Source of the DNA: Wolfiporia cocos
Taxonomy: Eukaryota > Basidiomycota > Agaricomycetes > Polyporales > Phaeolaceae
NCBI GenBank assembly: GCA_029448655.1
Contig: JACCLO010000001.1
Location: forward strand, 5,208,001 to 5,272,000
Reading direction: 5' to 3'
DNA: 64,000 nucleotides
Within the stretch, counting starts at the first letter, position 1, and every line of letters begins with the position of its first letter. The translations under genes and the position numbers were made by a program. The notes under the pieces are model-generated. The model saw only the letters and a program-made list of their open reading frames with translations. It was not told the origin of the DNA and did no database searches. This document shows, piece by piece, positions 11,701 through 20,257 of the stretch.

Positions 11701-13169
11701 ATGGAAGACTGTTCGAAAAAGCACTTTTCGGGCTTCGCATACAAGTCCGAGTCCTTCAGGGTTTGTAGAACCCCTTTGGTAAGTCGCCGATGTTCCTCCA
11801 TATCATTCCCGAAAATCAAGATGTCATCTAGGTAGACAACCACCTTGCCGGTTCGAATGAACGGTGCGAGGATAGAATTCATCATCGCTTGGAACGTTGC
11901 GGGGGCATTGCAGAAACCGAAATACATTACCGTTGCCTCGTATAGTCCACGGTGTGTAATAAACGCCGTCTTCCATTCATCACCTTCCTTGATGCGGACA
12001 TTGTTATATCCCCATCTAAGGTCGATTTTGGTGAAGATGGTCGCATGGGACAATTGATCGATGAGATCATCGATCCGAGGTAGCGGATAACGATTTTTTA
12101 CGGTTATTTCGTTTAGCCTCCTGTAATCGACAACCATCCGCAGTCCTCCGTCCTTTTTATGAACGAAGAAGACTGGGGATGCCATCGGACTTTCGGATGG
12201 TCGAATGTAACCCTTCCGTAGTTCGGTGTCTATCCACTCATCCAAGCTATTCCGCTCTTGGGGAGACATTTTGTATGGTTTTACCGGGGGAGGAAGCTGC
12301 GCATCTGGTTCAAGCACTATGGCGTGATCCCAGGGCTTCCGTTCCGGCATCCTCTCTGACGCCTTTTGTGAGAACACCGTTGGCCCATACTCTTGGTATT
12401 GTTCGGGCACTAACGATCTCCATTTTTCAATGTCGATCGGTGGTGTGTTTTCCTCACGGTCGTCTACTTCGTCAAGGTCTTTGTCAAGTACCTCGGCTAC
12501 CAACTGTGTCAGCAGGTTCATTTCCTCGTCGTCAAGGGTTGCCGCCCAAGCGATCAAAGGATTTTCGGGGTCCTCCTCTCCTAATATGTCCATGGGAGTG
12601 TCCCAAATCGAATTTACTTCGATGATTTCCTTTTCTGGGAGTTCAACTGCTTCCTCATCAGAAGGGCGGTTGCCCTTTTTTCTGGCGTAGGGTTGGTCGT
12701 GTGTACAGCGTGCATATTCCATTTCTCCTTTCCTCCAATCAAAGGTAGGATTGTGGAGACGCAACCAGTCATAGCCAAGGATTAGGTCTGGTTCTAGGTG
12801 CATGACCGTCAGACCTATTTTTTCCTTGTGTGTGCCATGTTGCATAAATGCTTTTACTGATTGCGTTAAGCGGCCGGCGACGTTTTCTGTTCCGTCTGCG
12901 TTTGTAACCGTAATAGGAAACGCTAGTTTGTCGGTGACCAGCTTATGTTTATCGACCAATCGTTGTGATATGACCGATATGGTTGCACCGCTGTCGATTA
13001 AAGCCAGAGCCTGCACTTTTTGCCCATATACCCAGAGTGTTACTTCGACACGAAAAGATCGAGCGAAGTCGCGCGCATCGTTGCCAAAAATATGATACAT
13101 TGACTCGAATACACTCTTTACAGCGGGTACGGGACTAAAATTACACGGGAGCACAAGTGGGCAGGTCAT
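8742..13169 (-). CDS. pol: Pol polyprotein: protease, RT, RNase H, integrase, chromodomain, dUTPase
   Basis: About 1475 residues from the ATG at 13169. Approximate order: aspartic protease with ALIDSGAT at 56-63; reverse transcriptase at 300-500 with YLDD at 447-450; RNase H with VETDAS near 593-598; integrase with HX4H-X29-CXXC zinc site (827, 832, 862, 865) and a D-D-35-E core (D895, D955, E991); chromodomain (EWEVEAILDHR ... DTWE) about 1186-1238; then an 80-residue Trp/Asp-rich linker. The last 158 residues are a dUTPase with all five motifs in order: AIGYDLY, PRSGLA, GVIDHDYRG, GDRIAQ and GFGSTGR at the very C-terminus. Chromodomains are known to steer chromovirus integration to chromatin marks. 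dUTPase would lower dUTP during cDNA synthesis. The start codon overlaps the Gag stop (TGATG). The frame is intact. Confidence 0.97.
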   Translation of the reverse strand: MTCPLVLPCNFSPVPAVKSVFESMYHIFGNDARDFARSFRVEVTLWVYGQKVQALALIDSGATISVISQRLVDKHKLVTDKLAFPITVTNADGTENVAGRLTQSVKAFMQHGTHKEKIGLTVMHLEPDLILGYDWLRLHNPTFDWRKGEMEYARCTHDQPYARKKGNRPSDEEAVELPEKEIIEVNSIWDTPMDILGEEDPENPLIAWAATLDDEEMNLLTQLVAEVLDKDLDEVDDREENTPPIDIEKWRSLVPEQYQEYGPTVFSQKASERMPERKPWDHAIVLEPDAQLPPPVKPYKMSPQERNSLDEWIDTELRKGYIRPSESPMASPVFFVHKKDGGLRMVVDYRRLNEITVKNRYPLPRIDDLIDQLSHATIFTKIDLRWGYNNVRIKEGDEWKTAFITHRGLYEATVMYFGFCNAPATFQAMMNSILAPFIRTGKVVVYLDDILIFGNDMEEHRRLTKGVLQTLKDSDLYAKPEKCFFEQSSIEYLGMIISDGNIMMDPKKYAGVQDWPRPNKVKEVQAFLGFANFYRRFIEGFSKIAKPLTMLTKKSEAWHWDAEQENAFQTLKEAFTKAPVLRIPSHDQPFRVETDASDFATGAVLSQLDPTDKKFHPVAYYSKSLSAPERNYEIYDKEMLAVIRALEEWRHYLEGHPEKFEIWSDHLNLTYFKTAQKLTRRQARWALYLSRFNFQMKHKPGKTMLTADPLSRRPDHEEGVDLDNRDQVLLKPEWFEQEYMAMALDTSHAAPQSEDESILREIRKALLDDKVTKDYKELLSSGPREFKKDLSEWNYEGGLLLRRGKVYVPATPADIRRQVVEYHHDHKSAGHFGRYKTYELLSRNYWWPGMFVYVKIYVDRCDTCQRMKNHPQKPYNPLQPLPVPSGPWEVVTIDLITQLPPSGMHDAIMVVVDRLTKRARFFPIENTFSTKDLATILYQKVYPLHGLPKQIVSDRGTQFASKLFGEWCTLLGIQRSMTTAYHPQADGQTERVNQILEQYLRCYINTYQKDNWSEFLPTAEFAYNNAASETTKESPFLVELGRHPIAGPSSFEPSRNKDLVEIANTRFSAQEKAKAAMKIAAERWSWYYDQKKQIVPFKVGDKVLVDVRSWQDTERSLAPRYIGPFRITEKLGPVTFKVYMDAQYRAYHPVFHASKLVMYKESTIEGQKSHPPAADRPMEMEDPEEWEVEAILDHRNRRGRWEYLIHWKGTGPAEDTWEIEEHLANAKEILDEYKAKYSALSTDPNQPLRRSTRLGGTRQTIAVFDPDSPDWDSDTCVWPDDWPQYRDDVDPTQPKVYYKRDPFTGQWVHSDVEFNEDLEIEVGVNGKLPTRGTTDAIGYDLYAAQDILINSWKSASVPTDIRIKVPYGTYGRIAPRSGLAKKGIDVLAGVIDHDYRGEVFVMLMNLTGDPYQVKKGDRIAQLICEVAITPEIQESMTKEKFEKDIRPHLHGSGPYNEQFNKPTKRGTQGFGSTGR

Positions 13170-15406
13170 CACATGTGCTCGGTGGGAAAACCCGAGGCAG
13201 AGCTTCCGTAGATGCCCAGGGTGTTTGCGGAGTCGGCTATCCGCTTGCGAAGCCAGGGCAGATGTGTCCTGATGGAGTCGCCCGACGGTGTAGGCGCAGT
13301 CGAAGTCGAACCAGTCGACTGGGTCTGGACGGGGCTGGTGCTTTCTGCCGATTGCACCGAACTCCCGCTTTGCTCCTCATCGCTGATGCGCGTAGTGGGG
13401 GCCAGAGGAACCACCTCTGGTTGCTTCGGAACGTTGGTCCGGATGGTCCCTACGGTGGCTTGGGGGGACTCATCTTCGTCGTCAGTCACCAGTTCCTGGG
13501 TGCTGACAATTCGGACCTTGTATTTCTTTTTCGGGTCCAATTTCTTCTGGCCCGACTGTTGCGTTCCGCTCGACGAGCCTGTCGGCTTCGTCGTTCCGCT
13601 TCCACTACTGGCCGGCTTGGCTTCCTTCGGCTTGTTCTTAGGGTTCTCCGGACAGTCGCCCCATTTGTGTTGTCCGGGGTGCTTGCGACAGTCCTTCCCG
13701 TAAGAGCCGGTTTCCTTTGCCTTGCCTTTGCCTTTGTCATCAGCCTTGGCAGGCTTTGACGTAGCTTTGTCGGCGGTCTTGCCAGACCCCGACGACTCCT
13801 TCTTCTTTTCTTCCTCAAAGATCTTGCCTTTGAGTTTATCCGGGTATTGCCTCTTGTAGAGGTCAATGGCCATATCGAGGTATACCTCCCAGTCGGTCGG
13901 CATGGTAAAGCCGGGGACCGATTCTAAGGTAGCGAGGGTCTCTCGTACCTTTTCCGGGAGAATCCGTTTGATGTGACTGAACAACGTCTTGTTGTCAGTC
14001 TCGGCCAGGCGAGCCAGGGTCCTGAGCTTCTGTGCCCAAGAAAAGAAGTCCGATTGGAGCTTCTTTTTCCCTTCGTCTCCGAAGTACCCTTCAATCTCCT
14101 TTTCGGCAATCTCCTTGTCCGTCTTCTTGCCGTACACCTTCTCGATCGTTTCCGCAAACGTTTTCCAGGTGTGCCCCGAGGTTTGTCCGGCGGCGATTTT
14201 ATCAACTACCGGCGACATGTATTGGTAGGCCTCGCCCGTAAGCCGTAGCAGGGCTTGGCGAACCTTGTCTTCCTCGAGGGTCACCTTGGCGTCTGCGAAA
14301 TACATGCCCATTTTTTGGATCCACTCTTTCGATGAGATGGAATCCTTGGGGCCCGAGAATTTGGGCGGTTGAGTCGGTTTGGTCTGTTGGAAGTTGACCG
14401 TGGTGGCTGCTGCTGTCGCGGCTGCCGGTGCGTTTTTTAGAGCGGTTAACTCCGCTTCGAGTTGGTCAATTCTATTAATTAGTGCCGTGACCTGGGCACC
14501 GCTGGGTCCCGCGGTTGGGACTGCCGGACGCTTTTGCAGTACTGCGATGTCTTTTTCTATGCGGACGAACCGATTTTCGGAAAGGGTATCCAATTGTTGC
14601 CGCAAACTCTCCGCTTCCTCTAGTGCTTCTATTCTATTTTGAAGCACCTGGTTATGACTCCGAATCTGGTTGGTCTTGTTCCAGACCATCTCCATATTCG
14701 TGTCTACCCGGCTTTTGTATGCCGCGAGGTTGCTGTAGAGGTGGTTCTTGGCTTGGTACAGCGCCTCCCTGTAAGCTTCTTTTCCCACCTGCAGAACTTC
14801 GTCTGGGGCGGCCACTTCCAGAGTGCGCTGCAACCTTCCCATCAATTCGTTCTCGCTTCTTTCCGGCTGCGCGACTATTTCCAGGGTTCCTCTTTCATAG
14901 GAGGGGAGGAGATCGGGGAGCGTCCCAAATAGGGGCTCCGTGTCGACTGGTTCCTCCGGCCGTGGAGTCTCGCTGCCTTCGGGGGTGATGACTGCTCGGC
15001 GTGCGGGTGTTTCCGGGTTGAAGAGCCTGGCGGCTCTCGTGCGTGGCGACGCTTCTTCCTGAGAGTACCAGTGGACGTCACCGTACAGGACTATGAGGTC
15101 CGACAGGGGGATGGCGGTGCAATAGTTGTCCCACCTCCACCACGAGATGTGGTTCCTGGTCGAATCTTCCCCATAGTACTTGATGTACGCCGTGTGATTC
15201 ACGTTCAGGAAAGGGCGCACATGCGCCGGAATTGAGTTGAAGGAGGTTACACTCCCCCTAACTCTGATGCCGAATACGACTCGCAGATAGTCCATCAAGC
15301 ATGTCTGCTCTCCGGGCCATGCATGCTTGCCGACGGCGGGGCGGTAGGCCGTAGCCACCTTGTGGGTGTTGTACAGAGCGCCTTGTACGATCGTGTAAGA
15401 CACCAT
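13169..15406 (-). CDS. gag: Gag-like structural protein
   Basis: The first ATG is at 15406 (MVSYTIVQG), giving 745 residues; the same frame is open for 18 codons further upstream but without an ATG. An N-terminal part of about 210 residues is rich in aromatic residues and then Pro/Glu. A predicted coiled coil follows (VLQNRIEALEEAESLRQ ...; INRIDQLEAELTALKN). The retrotransposon Gag region follows (PPKFSGPKDSISSKEWIQKM to about residue 540). A Lys-rich hinge leads to a variant zinc knuckle, CRKHPGQHKWGDC (C-X2-H-X3-H-X4-C instead of CCHC), near residues 573-585. The C-terminus is Ser/Thr-rich. It should form the particle and bind genomic RNA. It ends in ATGTGATGA, where the stop overlaps the Pol start. 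Confidence 0.88.
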   Translation of the reverse strand: MVSYTIVQGALYNTHKVATAYRPAVGKHAWPGEQTCLMDYLRVVFGIRVRGSVTSFNSIPAHVRPFLNVNHTAYIKYYGEDSTRNHISWWRWDNYCTAIPLSDLIVLYGDVHWYSQEEASPRTRAARLFNPETPARRAVITPEGSETPRPEEPVDTEPLFGTLPDLLPSYERGTLEIVAQPERSENELMGRLQRTLEVAAPDEVLQVGKEAYREALYQAKNHLYSNLAAYKSRVDTNMEMVWNKTNQIRSHNQVLQNRIEALEEAESLRQQLDTLSENRFVRIEKDIAVLQKRPAVPTAGPSGAQVTALINRIDQLEAELTALKNAPAAATAAATTVNFQQTKPTQPPKFSGPKDSISSKEWIQKMGMYFADAKVTLEEDKVRQALLRLTGEAYQYMSPVVDKIAAGQTSGHTWKTFAETIEKVYGKKTDKEIAEKEIEGYFGDEGKKKLQSDFFSWAQKLRTLARLAETDNKTLFSHIKRILPEKVRETLATLESVPGFTMPTDWEVYLDMAIDLYKRQYPDKLKGKIFEEEKKKESSGSGKTADKATSKPAKADDKGKGKAKETGSYGKDCRKHPGQHKWGDCPENPKNKPKEAKPASSGSGTTKPTGSSSGTQQSGQKKLDPKKKYKVRIVSTQELVTDDEDESPQATVGTIRTNVPKQPEVVPLAPTTRISDEEQSGSSVQSAESTSPVQTQSTGSTSTAPTPSGDSIRTHLPWLRKRIADSANTLGIYGSSASGFPTEHM

Positions 15407-15468
15407 TGCTGGACAGTATTCGTCAGCTTGAGTTATTTTCTTCCTTAAACGATAATTCAAGAAAAGAG

Positions 15469-15548
15469 TGCCTTTTCAGGACTTAAATGCCTTTTCAGGA
15501 CTTTTCGCAATCAATGCCATGCACCAAAGAAAATGCCTTTTCAGGACT
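15469..15548 (-). repeat. Three copies of a 15-nt motif between ORF1 and gag
   Basis: AGTCCTGAAAAGGCA (element sense) occurs three times, at 15534-15548, 15488-15502 and 15469-15483 on the plus strand as TGCCTTTTCAGGACT. All three are retained in copy 2 (about 49110-49190). They lie in the 150-nt gap before the gag ATG, so a role in initiation or RNA binding is conceivable but unproven. Confidence 0.8.
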
Positions 15549-15557
15549 TTCTATCTA

Positions 15558-16373
15558 CTACAATTCGGGTTTGCCGAGGTTGAAGTTGAGACCGCTATGT
15601 ACTAAATGTGTCTTTAAGTACGTCACGTGCTGTTTCACGTCTAGATCTCCAAAAACGTGCTCCACCCTCCTGAGATATTTTTCGAGGCGGCGGAGGTCTT
15701 CGTTCTTCATGGAGTCCTGACGGACCCTTTGCTCCAGGTGTGTGGAGAGATCGTCGAAGTCGGTGATGAGGGTGGTGAATTTTGCTATGATGGGGGCCGT
15801 GGTGGTTGCGTCGGGAACCTTCCATAGGCGGAAAAGATTTTTGTGGGCGGCGTTCATCTGTTTGTCGACGTCCAAGAACCAGTCCCACTTTTTCTCCGTG
15901 CAATGGACGTCCCTGGGGTTCGCAAGACCCCGTTTCTCGACCCACTCGGCTGGCATCCTAAGCTCCTCCACTCTCTCTAACAGCGACTTCTTTGGGGGCT
16001 CAATTCGCTCCCGAAGACTCCTCACCATCCTCTCTTCCTCAACCCTCTTCCTGGCTGCCTCGGCGATTAGCTGATCCAGGCTCTGTTTCTGGATCCGAGC
16101 CTCGAGCTTCTCCCTCTGTCGGAGAAGCTTGTCGAGCTTCTTCCGCCTGATGTCGTCGAGGGCAGCCTCGTGGTTGACCCTTCGGATCTCCTCCGGGTCG
16201 GGGTTCGGCTTCTTGTAGAAGACGTCTTTGCCCTTTCGGGACTTTCCTCGCTTTGGGGCTGTGACCGCGGAGATGCGGTCTTCGAGCGATTTAGAGGCGG
16301 CAATATGCCATTCCTCGCGCTCCCCCGTAGCGGCGTTTCTCGGAGTAACCGTGAAACGTGGTGCTTTCGGCAT
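15558..16373 (-). CDS. ORF1, basic coiled-coil protein of unknown role in the gypsy element
   Basis: 271 residues from ATG at 16373 (MPKAPRFTVTPRN). The first third is rich in Lys/Arg (KRGKSRKGKD). A long helical, strongly charged stretch follows (RRKKLDKLLRQREKLEARIQ and onward) and looks like a coiled coil. The last third has KKWDWFLDVDKQMNAAHKN and a charged C-terminal helix. No zinc knuckle, protease or RT motif is seen. It lies upstream of Gag in the same transcript. Copy 2 keeps the frame except for one CGA-to-TGA change, so it has been under coding constraint recently. It might be a nucleic-acid-binding accessory or a split-off Gag domain; I do not recognise a family. Confidence 0.8.
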   Translation of the reverse strand: MPKAPRFTVTPRNAATGEREEWHIAASKSLEDRISAVTAPKRGKSRKGKDVFYKKPNPDPEEIRRVNHEAALDDIRRKKLDKLLRQREKLEARIQKQSLDQLIAEAARKRVEEERMVRSLRERIEPPKKSLLERVEELRMPAEWVEKRGLANPRDVHCTEKKWDWFLDVDKQMNAAHKNLFRLWKVPDATTTAPIIAKFTTLITDFDDLSTHLEQRVRQDSMKNEDLRRLEKYLRRVEHVFGDLDVKQHVTYLKTHLVHSGLNFNLGKPEL

Positions 16374-17061
16374 GACTACGTAAAAAGAAGTCTAAGTAAG
16401 CTATTCTAGTGGAAATCACGCGGTCTTCTGTCGGGGCTTATCGTCGCTTCTTGATGTGTCGTGCGCTTATCCTCCGGCGTCAATGGGCGCTCCGCCCTCG
16501 ACCGGAGTTAGTGTCGGCGACTGGCTGGCGTCTCTCTCACGCTACCAGGTGGGGGATACAGCAGGTCGTCTTCCCTTGACGCCTGGGAGTGCAGGATTTG
16601 GGGTATTACACCCCGCATGTGCCCACGCCTCACTCCAGTTAGGTGGCTGCCAGTGTTTAAACCAAACCCATGCCCTGAGGGACTTAGAGGGCGCCAAGGC
16701 CAGAACTCTATCGTTCTGAAGCCGTATCGGCGGCGGTTCTAGGCAGGGCAACTCGTGCCCACCATCCCAACTCTAAATAGAGTGGCCCCTGTGCGCCTGG
16801 GGATAGGCGAGAAGGTCGTCTCCGGCCCGGTCAAGAAGTTACACCGTTGCCATCGATTCCCAACATGTGGGGAAAGGCTTGGCAGCCAGTCCCCTGGTTC
16901 CGCTTAAGCCTACGGTCCGGCTATTTGCCCGAAGGCGGTGATCCCCCAGAGCCCACTAAGGATACCCCGCTGCCTGGCGGCGAGCAGGGGTGCGCAGACG
17001 GCGACGAAAACCCCTAAGAAGAAAAAATCCCAGACCCCCAAAGGGGGCGGGGGCGAAAGCG
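16374..17061 (-). other. Untranslated leader of the gypsy element
   Basis: About 690 nt between the primer site and the ORF1 ATG without a long frame in the element's sense. It is well conserved in copy 2 (50016-50704), with only scattered substitutions and 1-2 nt indels. It probably carries packaging and dimerisation signals, by analogy with other LTR retroelements. Confidence 0.6.
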
Positions 17062-17073
17062 AGTTCTATTCAT
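17062..17073 (-). promoter_or_regulatory. Self-complementary primer-binding site
   Basis: In element sense ATGAATAGAACT begins one base after the 5' LTR end (LTR starts at 17075). It is the exact reverse complement of AGTTCTATTCAT in the LTR at 17185-17196, which lies 34 nt downstream of the TATA box start. There is no TGG, so tRNA priming is unlikely. This matches the self-priming arrangement known for Tf1. Confidence 0.8.
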
Positions 17074-17074
17074 A

Positions 17075-17693
17075 TAACACAAGATAACACTTACTTGTAA
17101 TGTTCTTGGTATTGCTGGTTAGGCAAGAGATAAAGCAGGTGTTAAGCAGGATACGTTGAGTGGTTAACTCGTAGTATGAATGCAATGAATAGAACTGAGG
17201 CAATAGCGCTCAGCAAGTCCAGTATATATACATGATAAATAAGACCCCTAACAGTCTTATTAGATAATACTAGTGTCCGTATTCGTATGTACAAGTCCCC
17301 AGGTACCTAAGTACTTAGTAATATACGATAAATAGATATGCCGATCAAAACCGGTATATAGAAAGGCGGCGTAGGCCGCACGAATGGCGTTTTGCGCTCT
17401 TGTCATTACAAAGACGGGGCGTGACCAAAGCCCGGTCCGCTGACGTTTGTACGCTGACTGCTTCCGGACGGAACGTCCGATTGGCTAGAACTAGACATGT
17501 GACTGATGGTAACTACTAACGATAAGATAAGACCGTCGTTACGGGAGATAACGCGGCCATCATTCGGCACGTATGTAACCGTTAACTTATGGACCAGATA
17601 AGCTAGTTATTGGTCTAGAAAGTCGTAGATAATTCGTAGAGTTGCCGGAAAAATAGTAAGAAATATAGGGAAACTAGGAGAATTCTTGTGACA
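17075..17693 (-). repeat. 5' LTR of gypsy element copy 1
   Basis: 619 bp with the promoter. In element sense: TGTCACAAGAATTC..., TATA box (17230-17223), a short dyad, the inferred transcript start near 17196, and a U5 of about 120 nt that contains GTAAGT 20 nt before the end TTATCTTGTGTTA. Confidence 0.93.
17185..17230 (-). promoter_or_regulatory. LTR core promoter: TATA box, dyad and inferred start
   Basis: TATATATA (17230 down to 17223) is followed by a 5-bp dyad CTGAG/CTCAG and then AGTTCTATTCAT starting at 17196, 34 nt from the first T of the TATA box. The start is inferred from the TATA distance and from the fact that the complementary primer segment begins exactly there. Confidence 0.65.
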
Positions 17694-17936
17694 CACAGCA
17701 GGCCTCAAGCACATCTTGTAAAAGTATGCAAAGTCCTCTTGCGAGATCAACGGTGGTCAATACGGGCTGTACAGAGCTGGAAAGAAGATCCTTGTCTGTT
17801 GGCAGGTTCTCAACTTGCAGAACATTGTGTTAGGAATCTTGTGCAGTGGAACCTGCTCGTTCAGAACCTGTACAACAACCAGCAATCAATAGAATGGTGG
17901 TGGGGCCGTACGAATGCAACTATGTACCCAAACTGA
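17694..17936 (-). pseudogene. Gene X' fragment, N-terminal part
   Basis: On the minus strand the sequence directly beside the gypsy insertion reads FAYFYKMCLRPAV. This aligns with LATLYNRCVCPAV of gene X and continues in frame into 8032 and below. Upstream of that the reading is degenerate. I could not place the X first exon further right. Confidence 0.55.
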
Positions 17937-17939
17937 GAT

Positions 17940-18371
17940 GGGCACTGTTAAATGCACTGTTATAAGGGCTACCGGGGTTACCTGAGGTTATTTTGCGAGG
18001 GAGCTGTTTATTGTATGATACCTCTTACTTAGAACACATGAATGTGAGAATTTTCCATATATGGAATGGTGTGTTGTATTATGTAGTATTTTGTATTGAA
18101 TTTGTCGCATTTTAAATTGATTTATTGCAAATGATATGAATTTATTTCGGATTAATTGAATTTATGGAGATTAATGTGAACTTATTCAGGCTTATATGAA
18201 TTTATTGTGATTTATGTGAAATTATTTGAATCTATTTGGAGTTATTGCAGGCTGTTGTGACTTATACAGGGATATTTTAAAAAGTTAAGTGTGCTTAAAT
18301 GCGTGGGAACTCGCACCAGGGGCGAGCTGGGGTGGAGGAGAGCATTCGAGTCACGTGACGTGCACTAGGGA
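17940..18371. other. AT-rich low-complexity stretch
   Basis: From about 18090 to 18270 the sequence is a run of degenerate units resembling TGAATTTATT. No gene is supported. Confidence 0.6.
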
Positions 18372-18970
18372 TTATGAGACACTGTAGGGTGTCTAACCCT
18401 GCAGTCTCGCCACTAGGGTGCCACCCCTAGCTAGGGCATGACCCCTACAGCACTACTGCCTTGTTTACTACTGTATCTATTTATCCTGCAGTAGTAGCAC
18501 AATTGTGCGCCCAGCTATCTTGCAATTGGATGTGCCATGTATTCAACCAGCGGTGCCTACACAGCAGCTCACACACTGCGTTCGACCATGTTGGACGTGG
18601 ATGTCCGCTGCTGGGTGGGGTCATGTGTGGCTATGGGTAGATAGACGCTCATCCAGTGGTGGACATCCACATCCAACATGGCCGGATGGACAAGGGTGTC
18701 AAAGTTGATGTCACAAAATATTGAGTCATTCTGCTTCAGCAAGCCAGATATCGTGCATGGATCCTCTCACAGTGAAACTGAAGGGAACACAGGACCAGTA
18801 TGAGTGGGAGGAGGAGGAGTGGAGGCTGCACAGATGGAGATGGGATGAGGACTCAATGAACATTGATGATGATGAGAGCCCTGTTGCCAAGGACTTTACT
18901 GATGAGAGCGGGGACGCCGAGGTGGATTTGGATTTAGTGAAGGTGTTCAAACCGCGAAGCCAACTCTGAC
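18372..18970 (+). pseudogene. Gene Z fragment, copy 3
   Basis: A direct repeat of 28139-28730. It starts TTATGAGACACTGTAGGG, contains a hairpin module (18580-18693), then a coding-like segment with WRWDEDSMNIDDDES and DFTDESGD. Reading stops at a TGA soon after. It is more diverged than the 28-kb copy. The protein is not recognised. Confidence 0.6.
18580..18693. repeat. Hairpin module HP (diverged copy)
   Basis: The left arm TTCGACCATGTTGGACGTGG is matched by the reverse-complementary right arm ending CCAACATGGCCGGATGGAC. It belongs to the family whose best copies are at 35228-35710. Confidence 0.7.
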
Positions 18971-19320
18971 AGGCCAAAACATCTGGCAATGTCGGATGCT
19001 CATGTCCACCACTGGGTGGGTGTCTATTTATCGCAGTAATATACAGGCCAATAGATCACCAAAAAAAATCACAGAAATGCGAAATTATGCAGCAGAAATA
19101 CCTGGATTAGAAGAAATTTTCAAACCGCGAAGCCAACTCTGACAGGCCAAAAAATCCGGCAATGTCGGATGCTCATGTCCACCGCTGAGTGGGCGTCTAT
19201 TATTCAATCCACGAAGCCAACTCTGACAGGCCAAAACATCTGACAATGTCAGATGCTCATGTCCACCATGGGTGGGCATCTATTTATTGCAATCATTTAC
19301 AGGCCAATAGATCGCCAAAA
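18950..19320. repeat. Three direct repeats carrying half a hairpin module
   Basis: The phrase AAGCCAACTCTGACAGGCCA recurs at about 18958, 19130 and 19215, each followed by GTCGGATGCTCATGTCCACC or a near copy. This is the left arm of the HP family without its partner. The first and third units also share a tail with ACAGGCCAATAGATC. Confidence 0.75.
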
Positions 19321-19444
19321 AATCACAAAAATGCGAAATTATGCAGCAAAAATACATGAATAAAACAGAAAATCAAAGCTGCAGAGCCAGATGCGGTAGG
19401 CTCAAAGCCCCAGTCATGTTGGATTCATTGTGCATCCAATATAG

Positions 19445-20053
19445 TGTCACGGTAACCACCGTGCCACCCGCCTCAGCGGGGAACCTCTATATCCGCCTAT
19501 CTTAACCCCTAAAGCCCTCCATCCTCCATAGGCGGAGAACAAGAAGGCACCTCTATTGAGAGGTCCTGCCGTATTGCACAGACTAGCAGGTAAAGGAATA
19601 AAAGACAAGTGGATGCAATGAATAGAGGCCCCCACGCCCAAGTAGGACGCAGCAGGCTTTGTCGACTAGGACCCTGCACGCAAGAGACAAGCAGGCAGAG
19701 GGTATTGAAAGGTTGCCAGGGGACGCGCCTCCAACGACGAGAAGATAAGTTCTGAGGAGTACCTCAGAACGCTACCTAGTATATATACATGTGGACGCAG
19801 ACTCCTATAGCTACAAGACCTGCCCTAATGGCGTGGTCTGTGCACACTGTGACTACGCTGCACATGACTAAGTAACGATCGTGACTCCAGTGACGTACCA
19901 CGTGACCTATGTAAGAGATAAGATATGAGAAGACTTATCTACTTTCCCATGCACGTGCAGTCCCGGGCGGCTAGGTATAACGTAGCGAATATCTGGAGAA
20001 TAAAGGTGAATAATCAATCAGGGAACCCCTTTATTCCGGGATTTCTTGTGACA
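19445..20053 (-). mobile_element. Solo LTR, family E (609 bp)
   Basis: It runs TGTCACGGTAACC...TTCTTGTGACA with the 5-bp duplication TATAG (19440-19444, 20054-20058). The TATA box and the dyad (arms GTTCTGAGG/CCTCAGAAC) read on the minus strand. A reverse-oriented copy sits at 59863-60474 and a split copy at 51869-58588. Confidence 0.9.
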
Positions 20054-20257
20054 TATAGGACACCCATTCATTGCAGAAAATAGAGGCAATTTATTTTGAT
20101 CTTAACCTTCTGCTAGATTCATTTGGTTCTGCTTCATAATTTTGTGTTTCTATGTATCTGTTGGTATAGCAAGTGCACTGTTGGCTGTGTTAAATAGGTC
20201 TCTTGAGTGCATAGTGTACTCAACATGGTCTGATCCATTTGTCTGTTGTGTCCAGTA

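Larger units (their letters stand above)
8033..17693 (-). mobile_element. Full-length Ty3/gypsy chromovirus-type element with dUTPase (copy 1)
   Basis: A complete 9661-bp LTR retrotransposon on the minus strand. Its two 619-bp LTRs look identical by eye and it has a 5-bp duplication CACAG (8028-8032, 17694-17698). Order in the element's own direction: 5' LTR, self-complementary primer site, leader of about 690 nt, ORF1 (271 aa), three short repeats, Gag, Pol, polypurine tract, 3' LTR. Domain order RT-RNase H-integrase-chromodomain places it among Ty3/gypsy chromoviruses; the C-terminal dUTPase and the extra ORF1 are unusual. All three frames are intact and the LTRs agree, so it is young and may be competent to move. 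It sits inside pseudogene X'. Confidence 0.95.

Noticed and set aside
15407..15460. Upstream start for Gag at 15460
   Set aside because: The codon there is TTG; the first ATG in frame is at 15406, so the shorter start was chosen.
17062..17073. tRNA primer-binding site next to the LTR
   Set aside because: The site does not begin with TGG, and the 12 nt match the element's own LTR exactly.
18950..19320. CRISPR-like repeat-spacer array
   Set aside because: Repeats are long, diverged and irregular, and the genome is eukaryotic.
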